Notes: generated from the sequence alone by a model not told the origin. A stretch of 64,000 nucleotides of DNA from Trifolium pratense (GCF_020283565.1 NC_060064.1:9600266-9664265); one strand, 5' to 3'. Shown: positions 33,628-48,293, numbered from the stretch's first letter. Program-made: numbers and translations.

Positions 33628-36600
33628 ATCTACCTCCCTTAAAAGAATTTCGTCCTCGAAATTCGGAAACTACTACATATATCACCGGGTAATTGCCTAT
33701 AACTCGTTCAGATTCTAACTCCGTCTCTTAATTGGTCATAATTAGTTATTCCATAATTACCCATCATTACTCTTCTTTGCATTAGTAGTGTTTATGCTAC
33801 TATTTGAATCCCTACTTATCCAATTCATGACCTCGAACTCCCAACTGTAGTCCACATTACAACTCTTAGGTGCGTGTTCATCTTATATTAGCCTTTCTAT
33901 ATCTATATTCTTTAAAACGACACCGATGCACACTTGTTCTTACTATTTCACCAGGTTAAACTCCTCATTTAAACTGTTTTTACAACGCAATCCCTGCCCT
34001 CAAAGGTACTCCGTTACTACAATCCAAAGTTTAAGTGTGGACTTACGCGTAACCTACTCGTCACACTTTTTTCAATTATCTTACAATCATCTACGACAAT
34101 TTTCTTGGAATAAAACTTTCCTCTCTTAAAGAGCTATTGGCCTAAAAGCCAATCTTTCAACATTCTCAACCAATATTCTGCTGCGCACTCTGGTTTTAAT
34201 TACCAATGCATCTTTCTGGTTGTGTCCATACAACCAACGTCTACAATTCCCGAATGCGTTATACCTCATTGCATCTCGTCCAGCGTATACTTCTACCGTA
34301 CTTTACTTCTAAAAACCAGTCTACTAGATATTGCATTAATTGTCTCTATTTCCTATCACATATCACATCACTACCTTTTCCGTCGTACAACCTCATAAAT
34401 CAAAACTTGCATCGCTTTGTGATGTCAGACGTACCACTGCATAATTAACACTTTATCGCAACCTTATATTTTTGCTACACGTCCACTCATATCGTTTTCT
34501 AGTTGTTTCATGTCCTTTAGTCTTTTCACCGCTTCGCGTTCGGCACCGTGTTTCATCTTTCTCGTCATACTCCACTTATGGTGACTTAATTGATCTAACG
34601 CTAACCCTTACTACATTCACTGATGTTATCCACGAGTCAACTCTGCTTAACTTCCAATTCTACCGACATTCTTCTAAAACGAGAATTGGATCTTGGCGGA
34701 ATTTAGCTGGTAGGATTTTGATAAGAAATTGATTGAGACAGTCTAGTTACCAATTCGGTGGTTAAGCACATAAGGTCTTGAATTTCTAATACCGGAACTA
34801 ATTTGAATCGCTTAACTCTGGAGTGCTTAATGAGGTTAAATAACAGATTAGCTAGGACAATTGATGTTTTTCAAAAGGAGACAATTCAATACGCAGCGAG
34901 AAATTTCAGCGTACACTGATTCGAACTAGTTGCTGACATTGGAATTTGGGAGTTGAAGACATTTTGTCAGAGATATTTAAGATGAGACTAAAATATTAGA
35001 CTGACATGCTGATAAGGTTCTAATGAAGGATCACTGTTCAAACAGTCGAGTAACAAAAGATGTTGTCTTAAAATGCTAGTGGCAATACTAATGGAGTTAT
35101 TTGTCTCTAGATTGCTTATAGGTATCAACAAACAAATCACTAGAATAATTGGTAGTTGCCTGAAGGAACACTCGTGTTTATTGGCTAATACTCTCAGGCT
35201 TACACTAGTCTATTCTGATAACTATGGATGGGACTGAAAAGGGTTTTCAATTAATATTGACCTTATTATTTCTTCTTAATTCCCTTGAACACGGGAGGAT
35301 TTGGATCTTATTCGAAACTAGTTGATGAGATCTTATAAGGAAGGTTGAGTAAATCGATTGGTTAAACAATTTCGAATTTCAAGCACATGGAAGATCTAAG
35401 TGTTTTACCGAAACTGACACTGAACTGAGTCATTTGTATCTAGAGGGTTTAATGATACTGATTAACAGGGTAACAAGAATTACAGGACAAGTGGGCACTT
35501 AAACTGGATTTACTCGTGTCCTTTTAGAGTAATTGAACTTTTGCTGATCTGGATTGATCATTAATAATGTAACGGAAAGGCTAAAGATATTTTGGGCAGA
35601 GATCTTGAAAATAATACGCTAAACGTTCGTTTGACTGATAAATAACGAGAAAATAGGGAGGTTCTCATTTTATTTGAATTTATTTGTCGAACATTGCTGA
35701 TAGGCATTAAGGCATAAAAAGAAATTATTTATCTGAGGCATAATCAGACAAATTGGAGATCACGCACATTTATGATTTTCTACGGCTTGCTGATATCGAA
35801 TCATGCATTGCTCAATTCAACGAATTATACCCGGTTAGTGTTCCCATGGTTGGATGGCAACTTGTTCTCTAAGGTTTACACGCCACACAATTCTAATTGA
35901 CACTGCACGCTTAAGATTTCATTCCACTCTCTGCTTAGAGTCAGGGGTTTTGTCGTCTCGACTTAACTATCATTGAACTACCAATCTAGTACCAGCTTAC
36001 ATACTTCCCCGTATCTTATTTCGAAATATATTTCGTCACGTCCACCGTATCGGTTCTAGTCATTACTGTCTACTATAAACGTTAGGGTCTACTTCCTACT
36101 GATTTCAAGCTCATACTCCACAAATTCTTTCTATCGGCAATTCTCTTAAGTTACGAAAAACTTGATTCTAATTTGAAATTTCGCTGACAAGCTCTTACAA
36201 GGATGTGTAACTGACTCTGATGGGTATTGGCTGTAAGGTTTGAACACCTAAGGGTTTTTTTTTTTTTTTTTTTTTGACTTATTAAGACTAATATAAAATT
36301 GAGTTTCTAATTTTAAGGTTAATTGAGTAACGACACTTAACAGACCTACTTGAATGACTGGTATCATTAAGACGAAATTCTAATTGTTATACTGGGTAAG
36401 GCTTGACTTCTAGTGGTCTGGTAAGATTACTGGTTACGGGCTGAGAGGCTGAAATTTTCTCCTCGAGGACATCTGGTGTAACTCATTCTAAATGAATAGT
36501 ACGATAGACTTACTTTAGAAAAACAATGGGATATATGTGGTCTAGTTTGAATTCTCCAATAGAGGTAGTTAATGGGTCTGTTGACACTAAAATGAATTTC

Positions 36601-37342
36601 TGGACTGCACCGAAGATTAACAATTTTAGGAAAAGTTGTGGCTAACTGACTATTAGGTCATACTTGGATCGACATGTTACTGATAAAGGTTCACAAGGAC
36701 AGAAGGTTAATTCTAGGTTCCGAAAGATTCACACAACACTAATGTGTCGGTTAGTTACTACTTGCATACTACACATTTCAATTAAACTGTGCCCAGTCTC
36801 CCAAGTCCATCATCTGTCTCATTGCACAATTCAGACTTACTATCTTCATTCGAGGGTCCTACTTCTATACTCCATTTCGATTCTATTTCGGTCAACGCTT
36901 ATTCAAATACTGGGTTTTCCTTTTTATCAAGATCCTCTAAATAGTTACGCCCGCTCCCAACATTCGAGCGCATCAATCTCTTGCACCTTTTAACATACCT
37001 CTTACTACTGCTACCACGTACTTCTTCCGAATTCTTTGCACCACTTGTTGGTGTTACACTACTTACTCCTGTGGCGTCGACTACTCCAGTTCCAATATCC
37101 GGTTCAAAGGATCTTCATTCACAACTGCCTCTGAATTCGTGCTTCTACTGCGCTCTTACTACTTGACCACCTTGGTCCACTTCGGTTCTCAACCGTAATA
37201 CCCTGCCTACCATACACGATACTGAGTTGATTGGGCTCAGCACGCGATGATTTCAGCGTAAACAGTCCAGACTCCAAAGGGTCCGTACTTCTTTGGATTG
37301 AACCTTAATGACTCATGGCAAGGTCCAATACTGGATCGACCT
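33628..37342 (-). other. Interior of the minus-strand LARD, non-coding
   Basis: PPT (minus strand AAATTCTTTTAAGGGAGG) at 33628-33650. No ORF above about 110 codons, and none with a recognisable retroelement motif. Parts are homologous to the interior of the plus-strand LARD, for example the PBS-proximal leader (37150-37342 against 53163-53350) and a stretch at about 34020-34210 against 55060-55210. A poly(T) run lies near 36252-36275. Confidence 0.75.
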
Positions 37343-37354
37343 GCTCTGATACCA
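37343..37354 (-). other. PBS of the minus-strand LARD
   Basis: The minus strand reads TGGTATCAGAGC, two bases inside the LTR edge at 37357. Confidence 0.92.
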
Positions 37355-37356
37355 AT

Positions 37357-40300
37357 TATAACACCCCAACTAAAATGTCTAGAATATTTAGTCGGAATAT
37401 ACATAATTGAATCCGAGTACATTAAATTACAGAATGACTTCTAATTATAAAAATTCACAGCGGAAGGAAACTAATGGAAACAACATATTAATACAAAAAC
37501 AAGGAAGAAGACAATTCTTCTCATCGGGTAATCCAATCTCAGTCTCGACCAACAGTTCCCACCTGGTCCTTGCTCTAGTAAACCTGACTATCTGAAAAAA
37601 AAGATAAATGGAGTGGGTTGAGACTACTAAGCCTCAGTGAGCTCCTACTACCCAACTACTGGTGACTACACCGGGTAATAGAAACTAATAGTTTCTATTC
37701 TTGTCTTAAACCTTAATGCATAATTTTGATAATTCATCAGTTGATCATTTATAATTCATATTCATTAAAGAATAGCATAAACATACATAAAGGTGTAACA
37801 AACAATTATTATCTTGGCTCATTTTACATAGACAACATGAGGTGAGTTAGGCTCAGGAGGTCTATCTAGTCGGTCAAATTCCCTATCGAGGGCTAGGACA
37901 CGACTCCTTGACTCGTCTTATCGTCATGTGGAATTCCCTCTAGGAATCCAACCAGATTATCCAACTCCTATATCAGGTAGTCTCCGGTATCACCAGGATC
38001 ACAACTTAACATTTTATTCATAAATGTGGTACAAAGGCCACTGAAACATTTCATTCCGAAATATGGCACAAGGCCCATAATCAATTCCATAAAATCAACT
38101 GATTTAATTCTAATAATCTTAACTTAATGGATTCCTAATAATGTACAGGAATCACCTAATCACCTAATCATGAGTTGTTATCCTACCCGTGCATATCCCG
38201 ATCCAAGGGAACTTAATCATTACTTAAATAACACTATGTTCTTGTATGATTTCACCTATGGCTCATGGTTCGTAATCATTGGGGAACTCATTGCTAACTA
38301 ACTAATCAGCCCCTTTATTAAGTATTGATTCAATAATTCCTAGGTGTTTCGATCAAGATAAGATTACATTTAAGAATTGCAAACATTATGTAAAATAATT
38401 TAATGACCAATAGGAACTTAAAAACGAGTGTTTGTTCAGTAATAAAAGTAGTAAGAATTCATTTTCAAGTCAAACTCGGAAACATGACTCGTGAACGGAT
38501 CCAGTCAGTTGTAAAATCAACACCTACAGTCCGATTCATCATTGACACAACTTACATGCTCTTAAACATAATTTTACCGCATTAATGAGCTTTGGGTTTA
38601 AGCATCATCACAAAACACCTAATCTAAAATTCACATAATAAGCAATGGGGAAGGGTTAGCTTATTTATGTATAATTCATGCCCATCAATAAGGTTTGATG
38701 GACATTAGGAGTACAATGGGAATGCTAATACTCCAAAGTAATGTATCTATGACTTAAATACTAATGGCTCTACTTAATGGCCAATTAAATAATGTATTGC
38801 TAATACCTAAAGGAACCCACCTGAGTTTGATAGCGATTCCAAACTGTTTCGCATGCTTATAATCATCCGTTAGTGCCGCTCAAAATGCAAATCCGTAGTC
38901 CATAAAACACCAAAAAACCAGATTTTCTGCACAAACTCTGCTACTGACTTCCAACTTCAAAAATGTCTATCGACCTCATCGCTCAGTCGAAAAATTATGC
39001 AACCAGTACCACAACGACCGTATTTGAGTTAGCTATCCATAGAAACAAACGGAATTTCAATCGGAATTACGGTTTATCAGATATGACTCGATTACTGAAG
39101 ACAGGTCCAGACGAAAAAGTGCAGAATTTACTTACCTTAAAGTGCCAATAACACCCAAGAAACTTAAAAGCTAGCTATGAGCTCTTCCAACTCCTCCGAC
39201 CCATTAATAGCTCTCTAATCCTTGCTTCTGACCTTCTCTTGCAACAATACTACTCTTCCACCAAACCCACTGGTTTTGACAAGGGAAAACATGCATTCAA
39301 ATCAATTTATTGAATTATTAAAGAAATTGGGGCTTAGGGTTGAGAGATTTGCGTGAGATTGGGATGAAGGAGGTGAAAAATAGAAGACCTTACCTTGTTC
39401 CACTTGAGCTTAGGAACCTAAGAAGTGAATTGCATGGTAGATTTGGGATTAATTTGAGGTTGAGAAGAAAATGGGTTGAAGGCAATTGTTGTTGTTGTTG
39501 CTGCTGCTGCGTGGAGGGTAAGGAGAGTAGGGAGAGAGGTTGCTGATTTATTTTTATTTTTTAGAAGTAATCATGCAAGATTGTGAATCAAATGAAGTGA
39601 GGATGAATTTCTTGATGCTCCATGGTGAGTCTCATGAGAAGAAGAGGAAGTGGGAAGAGTTTTAGGGTCTGTTTGGTTCAAAATAGGGGGAGGGGAGGTG
39701 AGGTATTTTTATAGAGGGGAGGGGAGGGAGGGGGAGGGGAGGGAAATTTTTTAATTACATATGTGTTTGGTTCAAAAGAGGGGAGAGGAGGGGAGGTAAG
39801 GTATTTTAATTAAATATATGTTTGGTTCACAAGGGAAAGAGAAGTATTTTAAAAGCAATTTACTTTTTTACCCTTAAAATCTTTATTATTACATCAAAAC
39901 AAATAACACATATTTTTCAAAGAAAAAAAATACAGCAGTGCTATATATAGCGAATGACTCTTCCCAAAAATTTCACGATGCTGATGTGTTGGTTTATTAA
40001 CCGAGAGAATGGTTTAAATTCCTATTTTTGTGGAAAACATGGTTGATCTATGTATTTGACCAGCCAATCACAACAATTCGGGACAATTCGTGAAGTAGTT
40101 CTTTCGCTGTATTTATCATTTCCCAAAAAAATATTTCCAGGAGTTTGAGCAAATAAACTCATAGCAAATAAAGTATTAATAAATATCATATAGTATCAAG
40201 TTCTCCAGGAGTTTGAGCAGAAAAGTTTTCCTCATAATTCCTCTCTTTCTAGCCTGGTTCTCCAAACTTAATCTGTTAAAAAAAAAAAAAAATTAACAAC

Positions 40301-41000
40301 GATGCAATGAAATAACTAATTAAGATACAGGAAATCATATACTAAATAAAAACACACAGAGAGGGGTTCGCTAAAGAGAGATAAAACAACAGTAAAAACA
40401 CAAAGGAAGAATCACTTCAGAGCAAACGGTCTAACATCTGTTACTACGAACACGAAAACTATACAGCGAGGTATGAACTTTTTGTAATACAAGGAGTATA
40501 GGTAATACGGTGGCAGACAAGAAGTATAAGTAATACAGACAACAAAGACCTAATAATAAAAATGGTAATAAGGATAATATTGGAATTTTAAAATATATTG
40601 AGGATAATTTTGTCAGTTTAATAAACTTTGAAAAAGCTTCCCTCCCCTCACCTCCAAATCCCCCCGATTTGGGGGAAGCAAAAATTGAGTTTATGAGGGA
40701 TTCTGCTTACCTCCCCTCCCCTCCTATCCCCTCCTAAAAATTGAACCAAACACAAAAAAAATAAAATATTACCTCCCCTCCCCTCACCTCCCCTCCAAAA
40801 TTGAACCAAATTCTGCTTACTGACTTTTTTTGTTTTCTCTCTTTCCAATTTCACTTAAACAGCCAAAAATCATTTTACACATTTGTCTCTCAGCTTGTCA
40901 TAACTACTAATTGTACCCCTTTTTCTTAACACCAAACATACTTGTATTTTTCCTTAAAAATTTCTTCTGATTCATCCAATAAACCTCATTCTTATTTCAA
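37357..41000 (-). repeat. 5' LTR of the minus-strand LARD, main part (interrupted at 39665-40816; last 58 bp at 62382-62439)
   Basis: Aligns with 31156-33580. It is broken by the Harbinger-like element and then by the Helitron at 41001. It resumes with TTTGGGGTTTCTAATTAATAC at 62382. Confidence 0.9.
39665..40816. mobile_element. PIF/Harbinger-like non-autonomous element
   Basis: 1152 bp inserted at TTA (39662-39664 and 40817-40819); the other LTR reads GAGTTTTACTGAC uninterrupted. Ends GGGTCTGTTTGGTTCAA and, inverted, GCAGAATTTGGTTCAA. The subterminal regions repeat TTTGGTTCA and carry G-rich blocks on the left (39686-39743) and C-rich blocks on the right (40640-40797). A 3-bp TTA duplication indicates PIF/Harbinger. 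No transposase seen. Confidence 0.75.
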
Positions 41001-41532
41001 CTAGTATCCGGACCCGTGCCAAGCACGGGTTAAAATATGACGGTAAATAAACATGTTTAAATATTAAAGTTTTTTTTGTACTAAAGTTCTAATAATTAAT
41101 AAAAAATTAACATATTTGTCAGGTTGATGTCAGAATTGATCTCTGATTCATATTAGGCGTTCTAATGGACTGGAGACCGATGTGAAAACTAAAAAAACCT
41201 GATATAAAAATAATAAAAAAATCATAACTTTACAAATATTATTGTGTAAAAGCATTTATTTTTTGACAAATTATTGTGTAAACATAAACATGAGAGCCAC
41301 ACAAGTTCGATCAATAAGATGTGTGAAGAAAATATTTAAAGTAAGAGAACCAAATTAAAATCGATGATGCTTATTAGTACTACCAAATAATGTAGAAAAC
41401 ATTTTCGCATTGATTGTTTTACAGTACCAACACTCGGGAGAGGAATGGAACTACTTGGTGTCAAAACTGACACCTGAATCAAATAAACTTATGTAGAATA
41501 AATTAAGTATTTACAACTTGATAAAAAAAATC

Positions 41533-41725
41533 TGTTATAAACTATTTCTAAGCATGAACAATAATATGGAAGAATAGAGAGGAAGAAGAGAAAGGGATAA
41601 GAGAAAGGAATAAACTTATTCACAAGTGTGTGTTTACATGAAAATAAGAGTGTCATTTATAGGACACACTAGGGGACAAGAAAACCTACCACATAATGGA
41701 CATTCATTACATATTATTCATAACA
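41533..41725 (-). repeat. 3' LTR of the copia element
   Basis: TGTTATAAAC...ATTCATAACA as written on plus; 193 bp. No difference from the right LTR found. Confidence 0.9.
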
Positions 41726-44700
41726 CTCCCCCTTGAATGTCCATGAAGGATATTCTTTCTCTAAAAAAAAAAAAAAAAATCAAGTGAAGGAAAAGAGTAC
41801 ATCATCATTTATGTGTGAACTGCCTCATTAAAAACCTTACCAGGAAAACCCAGTGGGATAAAACCATGGTGAAGGGAAAAAGAGTGCAGTAAATATTTGT
41901 GTCTCCCCCTCATAAAGACAAATTATACATGAGATGAAAAACCAAATAATCTCCAGTACTAGTTGATCAAAAGCTTTACTTGAAGTTGACTTTGTAGAAA
42001 GATCTGTCATATCTTCTTTATTATGTTCTTCTCCAAATTAGCAGTGAGTCCGATATTATCTTCATATTGAATTGTTGCATGAACCATCCTTTTGTAATAA
42101 AAACATCAAGTTTATTGTATGTGTTGAATTACAGACCTCGACAAAAACGTCTTCTCAACTTGCTTGATGTAGTGCTGAAATCTTCACACGATTGGATGAT
42201 ATTGATGTTTCTTTAAGGTATAAATATTATGCTTGACTTTGTTCCAATATCTGTGTTAGCTGAATAAAATATCACGACATGTATAACTATAACTATATAT
42301 AGTAAAATATATCAGTGTCTTTAATTGAATTAAGATATGGTACTTCAGGACCAATTCAAATTGTTCATCATTTTCTAGATGCATTACACGATCTTTGCTC
42401 AGATCAAATGACATCACAACCATTTTAGTACACAACAGATTTGTCCATGTCAAACTGTTCTAATACTTTTGCTATATAATTTTACTATAAATTTGTGATT
42501 CCAAATAAACTTTGTGCATTCAACATATTTCTTTAATCTACGAATTTCATAAGCTCTTCAGGAGTTCTGATAATATTTATAGTAAATGATATTTCTCAAC
42601 AAATATATTAGCATTTGATATATGGTACTTCAGGACCAATTAGTAATTCACTATTGATGAACTTACAACAATTTCATATAGAATCATGTTTTATATAAGG
42701 TTCATGATTCACGAAGCATTCTTCAAATACTTATTTTGTAAGAAATGACAATATCTCAAGCTCTTCAGGAGTCTCTTGATCATATTTTTATCATCGATAT
42801 AAATCTTAAATATATCAAATTTATTGCCAAATATTTTCTTAAAATGTACAAATTGTCATTTTCATATTTCTCACTTGGAAATATTCAACAAGAATATTAT
42901 ACAACATGCATATAGATGTTGCCCGAGTATATAAGGAGAGTTATTCATGTTTATAAAGTCATCTCTCCAATATATATGTGTCTTACGAAAATTAAATCCT
43001 TTTAGGATTTTCATATAATCATCATTATCAAGTGAGCCAATCAAATACGTTAAAACACATATTTCACATAAATTGAGTATTTCATATGCTACTCAACTTA
43101 ATTAATTACAAAGAAGTTTTGGAATTCACTTTAGGTGAATATGCTTCTTGAAAATCAATGATAGACATTTATCGATATACTTGAATAACCATTCAAACTC
43201 TAAATATTTTATTTTCATTATTTTCTTTTTTCTTGAGAACTTATTCATATCGAATTGTTTCCATCTGCAGATGAAATGGACTACTAGTCCAAGAATATTT
43301 CGCTTTGCAAAGCTACTTTAATATTGTATCAATCACGTCTATCTATTTAGTCAATAATTTCATTGTCTATAATCCTTAATAGACTTTGATTCATGATCCT
43401 CATTGTTTCTTGTAATATATAGCGCTATATTATATAAATAATCATCGTCAACGTTGATTTTCTTTCGGTTTCATCGTATTCCATTCATGACATAATTCGT
43501 CGAGATCTCTTTATTTTCATAAATTTCAGGTACCTGATAAGTTCTTCTGAACTGCAAAATCAATTATGTCGAATGTTCTTTTGGAATTTTCATATCCTCA
43601 CTTGGGTCATCTTTGTTTTTAGCTCCTTTTCTTATTTGAGGATTTTTATCTAACCGACTGACCTACCACGCTACAGGGTGGTTAAAATTCATTTGCAATA
43701 TAAGATTGTCCAACAGGGACATCTATTTTGATTGGAGCATTAGCAGCTGATAGTTGATTTCATAGACTTTGCAAATGATATATCTTTTGAACATCTGGTT
43801 CAATCTATTTTATATGAGGATCAAGATGAGATAATAATAATTATTTATTTCAAGTGATTCATTTGAACTTCTGGTTCATATTTTTCAGCTGCTTATTCCC
43901 TCCCCCTAATATTGGGAAAACTAATTCATCATCACTTGAAAATTATCCTTCTGGGTAATAAACAAGTCCCTAATTATTGGCTCAATATAATTTATAAGGG
44001 ATGAAGAGTCATATCAAATATAGTTTCCCAATATTCTTTAATAATTCATCGTATTGCATTATATTGGAGCAATCGGAACATACCAACACATCCAAAAATG
44101 CTTATATGAAAATATTAGATTATAAAACTAAACTTAATTGCAAGTTAAGGGGAAGACTTTTGTATAATAACATATTGGCTTGAGCGAATCAATATCTCAA
44201 CATATATATTTAAATGTTCCCAAAATATAAAATAGAACTTGAAGTATTGATCTCATAAGTATCGATCATGTAATTAACTTTAGACGTCTAGAGAATGGAT
44301 CGTCAATTCCATTATTTTTTCTTCTTGTATTATCATATTCTACGAGATGTTCTATATTATTTTAATTGACATTCGATACTTATCAAATACTTTCTAGAAA
44401 ATTAAATATTAAATGAGCTCTTAACCAAATTAGTAAAAATAATCTCACAAACTTCTGGTTGTGAGTTGACAACAAACACACATGTGACCATTTCGTTGTT
44501 GCATAAATTAAAATTATAAAGTTCTAATTGGTTCACATCATGATCGGTGTATTGATTTATAAATATCACCTTTCGTATATTCTAAAAATAAAAGATGCTC
44601 ATTTACTTAATTTATCAACTTCTTTTGGGAAGTAGTAACACATAAAAATGATTAGATTGAAGAAACTTCAGGCCCTTCAATACATATAATATTATTTTAT

Positions 44701-45610
44701 ATTTCGCATCATAATAGATTCGGGATGACCCATCCGATCTTGCCAATTACAAACTTAATATATATGATTTAAATTGTAAACTTCTGGTTTACTTGAACAT
44801 GTGCTTGAGTTGCACAAATATTATAAGTATTTCCCAAACTAGAGACAAAAGGTTGATACTTTCTTTAAAAAAACATGTCTCGTAATATTGAGATACGAGG
44901 TCTCCTTCGTTTTAATAAATTTCTTGGAGACTTGAAAAATATAATGTATTCTCAACGCGTTCTTGTTTTTCCTTCATATGTAAAAATATATTAGCTCTTC
45001 CGGAGCCATATTTTTGCATTGTGCAACATTAATTTCTTCAATTTATTTAATGGGTATAAAAATAGAAGACTATCAATTAAATGATTGAATAAAAATAATA
45101 GACAATAAACGGTTTCTTATGTTCCAATGGCTTATCATTTTATTTAATTATGGAGAATTAAAATTAAAATATTTAAAATCAATAAAGGTCATGTTATGAG
45201 TATAAGTTAAACTGTAACTGAAACATATAAATCTTACACTAATTATGTAACCGATCTTACACTAATTACACTAACATTACAAATAAAAATTATGAAATTT
45301 TAATAGGTACTCATAGTAGCTATAAAAAGTTATGGCAATGTGGAATTTATTTTGTAACCGAACTTATTCAAAGCCAATTCATACAAATTAATGATTAATT
45401 AGAACTAATTAATAATTAATATAAATAAACTCACTCAAAATTGTTTTTAGTCTTTACAAAAACTCAATCATCCAATATTATAATAATAAATTAAAATATA
45501 CAATAAATTGAGGCACAAAAAAAATTAAATTAAATTCTGATATAAAAGTGAAACGTACACCAGAATAAGATAAAGTGAAGCAATCAATTTGTATAGAATT
45601 TTTTTCTAAA
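41726..45610 (-). pseudogene. Decayed copia pol (RNase H, RT, integrase remnants)
   Basis: The minus strand keeps recognisable fragments with many stops and frame changes. At 42256-42480 it has QFDMDKS and KMVVMSFDLSKDR, resembling the copia RNase H connection (STPMVVRSLDV) followed by a LGPEVPY-like stretch. At about 43890-43970 there is a fragment resembling the VFPxLGG segment between integrase and RT. Just inside the LTR (41790-41930) is a known copia-type antisense phrase (TGCCTCATTAAAAACCTTACCA). No domain is intact. The sequence also contains TTCAG-loop palindromes, for example near 42550 and 44993. Confidence 0.7.
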
Positions 45611-45739
45611 CTAGCAGGACACCCGTGCGTCCGCACGGGAGTCGCGGCGTTGCCGCTCCTCACTTGGTAAGATGAAAGGATATAATATTTGGTAAAAAAA
45701 ATAGAAAAAGAACAATGGTAAAACCATCACAAAAAAACT

Positions 45740-48070
45740 TTAGGTCTCCGTATTAATTTAGGAATATAAATATAGATAATGTAGAAATTATGAAGAAAAA
45801 AAATAGGCTATCTTATTAATATATTAGTAAAAACATAGGTGTTGAAAAATCACAAAAAAAACTTATGTCCATGTATTAATATATGAGTATAAATATAGTC
45901 CCTAAAAATTATTAAAAAATAGGCAATCATATTAAAATGTTAGTGAAAATATAGGATAGGTCTCGCCACAGTCATCAAAATAATTAGGTCATCGTATTAA
46001 ATATGAGTATAACCAGAAAAATTGTAAAAAAAATAGACAACTTAATTTTTATTTTATTTTTGTTTCAAACAACTTAATTAATATATAATTAAAAGTATAA
46101 GTCTCGTAGAAACCACACAAACAAAAAAGTTTCCATATTAATATATGAGTTTAAATATAGGTCCCGCAGATATTATAAAAGAATGGGCAAACTTATTAAT
46201 ATGAGTAAAACACATAGGTCCCCATGTACCAAAAAAAAAAACACATAGGTCCCCAGAAATTACACAAAAGATTAGGATCTCGTATTAATATATAATTATA
46301 AATATAGGTCTAAAAAAAATAGTAAAAAATTGAAAACTTCACTTGATAACATAAAATAGTAATTTATTGGGAAGTAAATTAAAAGATTAAAAAAATAGAA
46401 AGATATAATATTTGGTAAAAAAATAGAAAAAGAACAATGGTAAAACTATCACAAAAAAACCTTATGTCTCCGTATTAATATTTGAATATAAATGATAATG
46501 TAGAAATTATGGAAAAATAGGTTACCTTATTAATATATTAGTAAAAACACAGGCCTTGTAAAAACCACCAAAAAATTAGGTCTCTGTATTAAATATATGA
46601 GTATAAATATATCCTTTTAAAATTATTAAAAATAGGTAACCTTGTTAATATGTTAGTGAAAATATAGGTCTCACAAAAATATCAAAATACTTAGGTCACC
46701 GTATTAAATATGAGTATAACCCGTAAAATTGTAAAACAAAATAGGCAACTTAATTAATATATAAATATAAGTATAAGCCCCGTATAAATCACAAAAAAAA
46801 AGTTTCCATATTAATATATGAGTATTTTATAGGTTTCGTATATGTTATAAAAGAACAGACAAACGTATTAATCATATTAATATGAGTAAAAAACATAGGT
46901 CCCGCATAAACCACATAGAAGATCAGGTTATCGTATATTAATATATGAGTATAAATTTAAGTTCACAAAAAATAGTTAAAAACTGTAAATTTTATTAATA
47001 AGAGTAAAAACATAGGCCCTGCGTACGTGTATGATATAAACTGTTGTTTTTTGTTTGGCACACCTTGTGTCAATCAGGACTCATTATTAATAATAAAATT
47101 CATTTTAGTTTGTTCAAAAAAAAACACAAGCACCGCAGAAATCACACAAAAGATTATATCCTTCTGTTAATGCATGAGTATAAATATATGTCAAGAATGA
47201 GCAACCTTATTAATATATTAATAAAAAAAATATGGCTCGTAAAAATGAACAAAATAATTAGGTCCTTGTATTAATATTTGATCTAGTATAACCCGTAAAA
47301 TTATAAAAAAAATAAACAACTTTATTAATATATGATTAAAATTATAAGTCTCGTACAAATAAAAAAAAAACGGTTATCTTATTAATTGATGAGTATAAAT
47401 ATATATAGTCCTACATAAATTATTAAAGAACATGAAATCTTATTAATAAGAGGAAAAACATATGCCACTTTTTTTTTTCATAGCCGCCCCACAACAACAA
47501 CATAGTAAACCCTACTTTTTGCTTTTTATTCTTGTTCATCTTTCAATGAGGGGTGATTTTGGATCAATTTTGATCTAAAATCACCCCTTTTTGATTGTTT
47601 TATTTTTTTTTTTTATTTAAATAAGTGATTTTTCACACATTCTTATGTTTCATTTGAGTTTTCTTTTGTTGTTCTTGTCTGATGTTGTTTTAATCCCGTC
47701 TTAGTGCAGAGTTTTTTAGTCTTGAGTTCGCGTCTTGGTACGGTGTCCGGTTTAATTCCGTTGTAGTACAATGTTTGTTTTGTTCAGATTGCAAATTTGC
47801 TCCGATTCAGATTCAGTGCAGATTCACACGTACTCTACTTACTTGAATAAATGAATATTGTTTGTTGTTAGTCTAAAAAAAAGAAAAACATAGGTCCCGT
47901 AGAATTCATACGAAAGATTATGTCCCCATATTAATATATGACTATAACTTGTAAAATTATAAAAAAAAATAAACAACTTTACTAATATATGAGTAAAAAT
48001 ATAAGACCCGTAGATATATCCAAAAAAATTAGGTTCCCGTATTAATTTGAATATAACCCGTAAAATTATT
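45740..48070. repeat. Degenerate repeat array within Helitron H2
   Basis: Dozens of variants of a phrase like TAGGTCCCGTATTAATATATGAG followed by TATAAATATAGG and a short AT-rich linker, at irregular spacing of roughly 50-100 bases. Phrases are similar to those after the Helitron 3' ends in the XTH units. Non-coding. Confidence 0.7.
47463..47882 (+). mobile_element. SINE-like retroposon in Helitron H2
   Basis: 420 bp ending in an A-rich tail (CTAAAAAAAAG) between direct repeats GAAAAACATA (47453-47462 and 47883-47892). Contains a hairpin at 47549-47588 (AGGGGTGATTTT/AAAATCACCCCT). No family name assigned. Confidence 0.55.
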
Positions 48071-48103
48071 TAAAAAAAATAGGCAACATAATATTTTAGT
48101 CCT

Positions 48104-48293
48104 TTTTTTTTCTCCAATAATTTTCTTCCGCATAGAAAAATCTCATAAGAATGAAAGTCATATCTTTCTTGTGTGATTTGTTTATGGTTTTGTTTCTCTG
48201 ACTCTTTGTAAACTTTTGTAGTCTACCTCGGTACGCCTTGTGTTGGGGAGGTTTTCTATGTTAATATATCTCATTTTGGTTTGTTAAAAAAAA
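48104..48293 (+). mobile_element. Second short retroposon (LINE 3' end or SINE) in Helitron H2
   Basis: Ends GGTTTGTTAAAAAAAA; flanked by ATATTTTAGTCCT (48091-48103) and TATTAGTCCT (48294-48303), an imperfect target duplication. TACCTCGGTACGCC and the tail resemble 3' ends of plant retroposons. A related tail, TTCATTTTAGTTTGTTCAAAA, lies at about 47098-47120. Confidence 0.45.
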
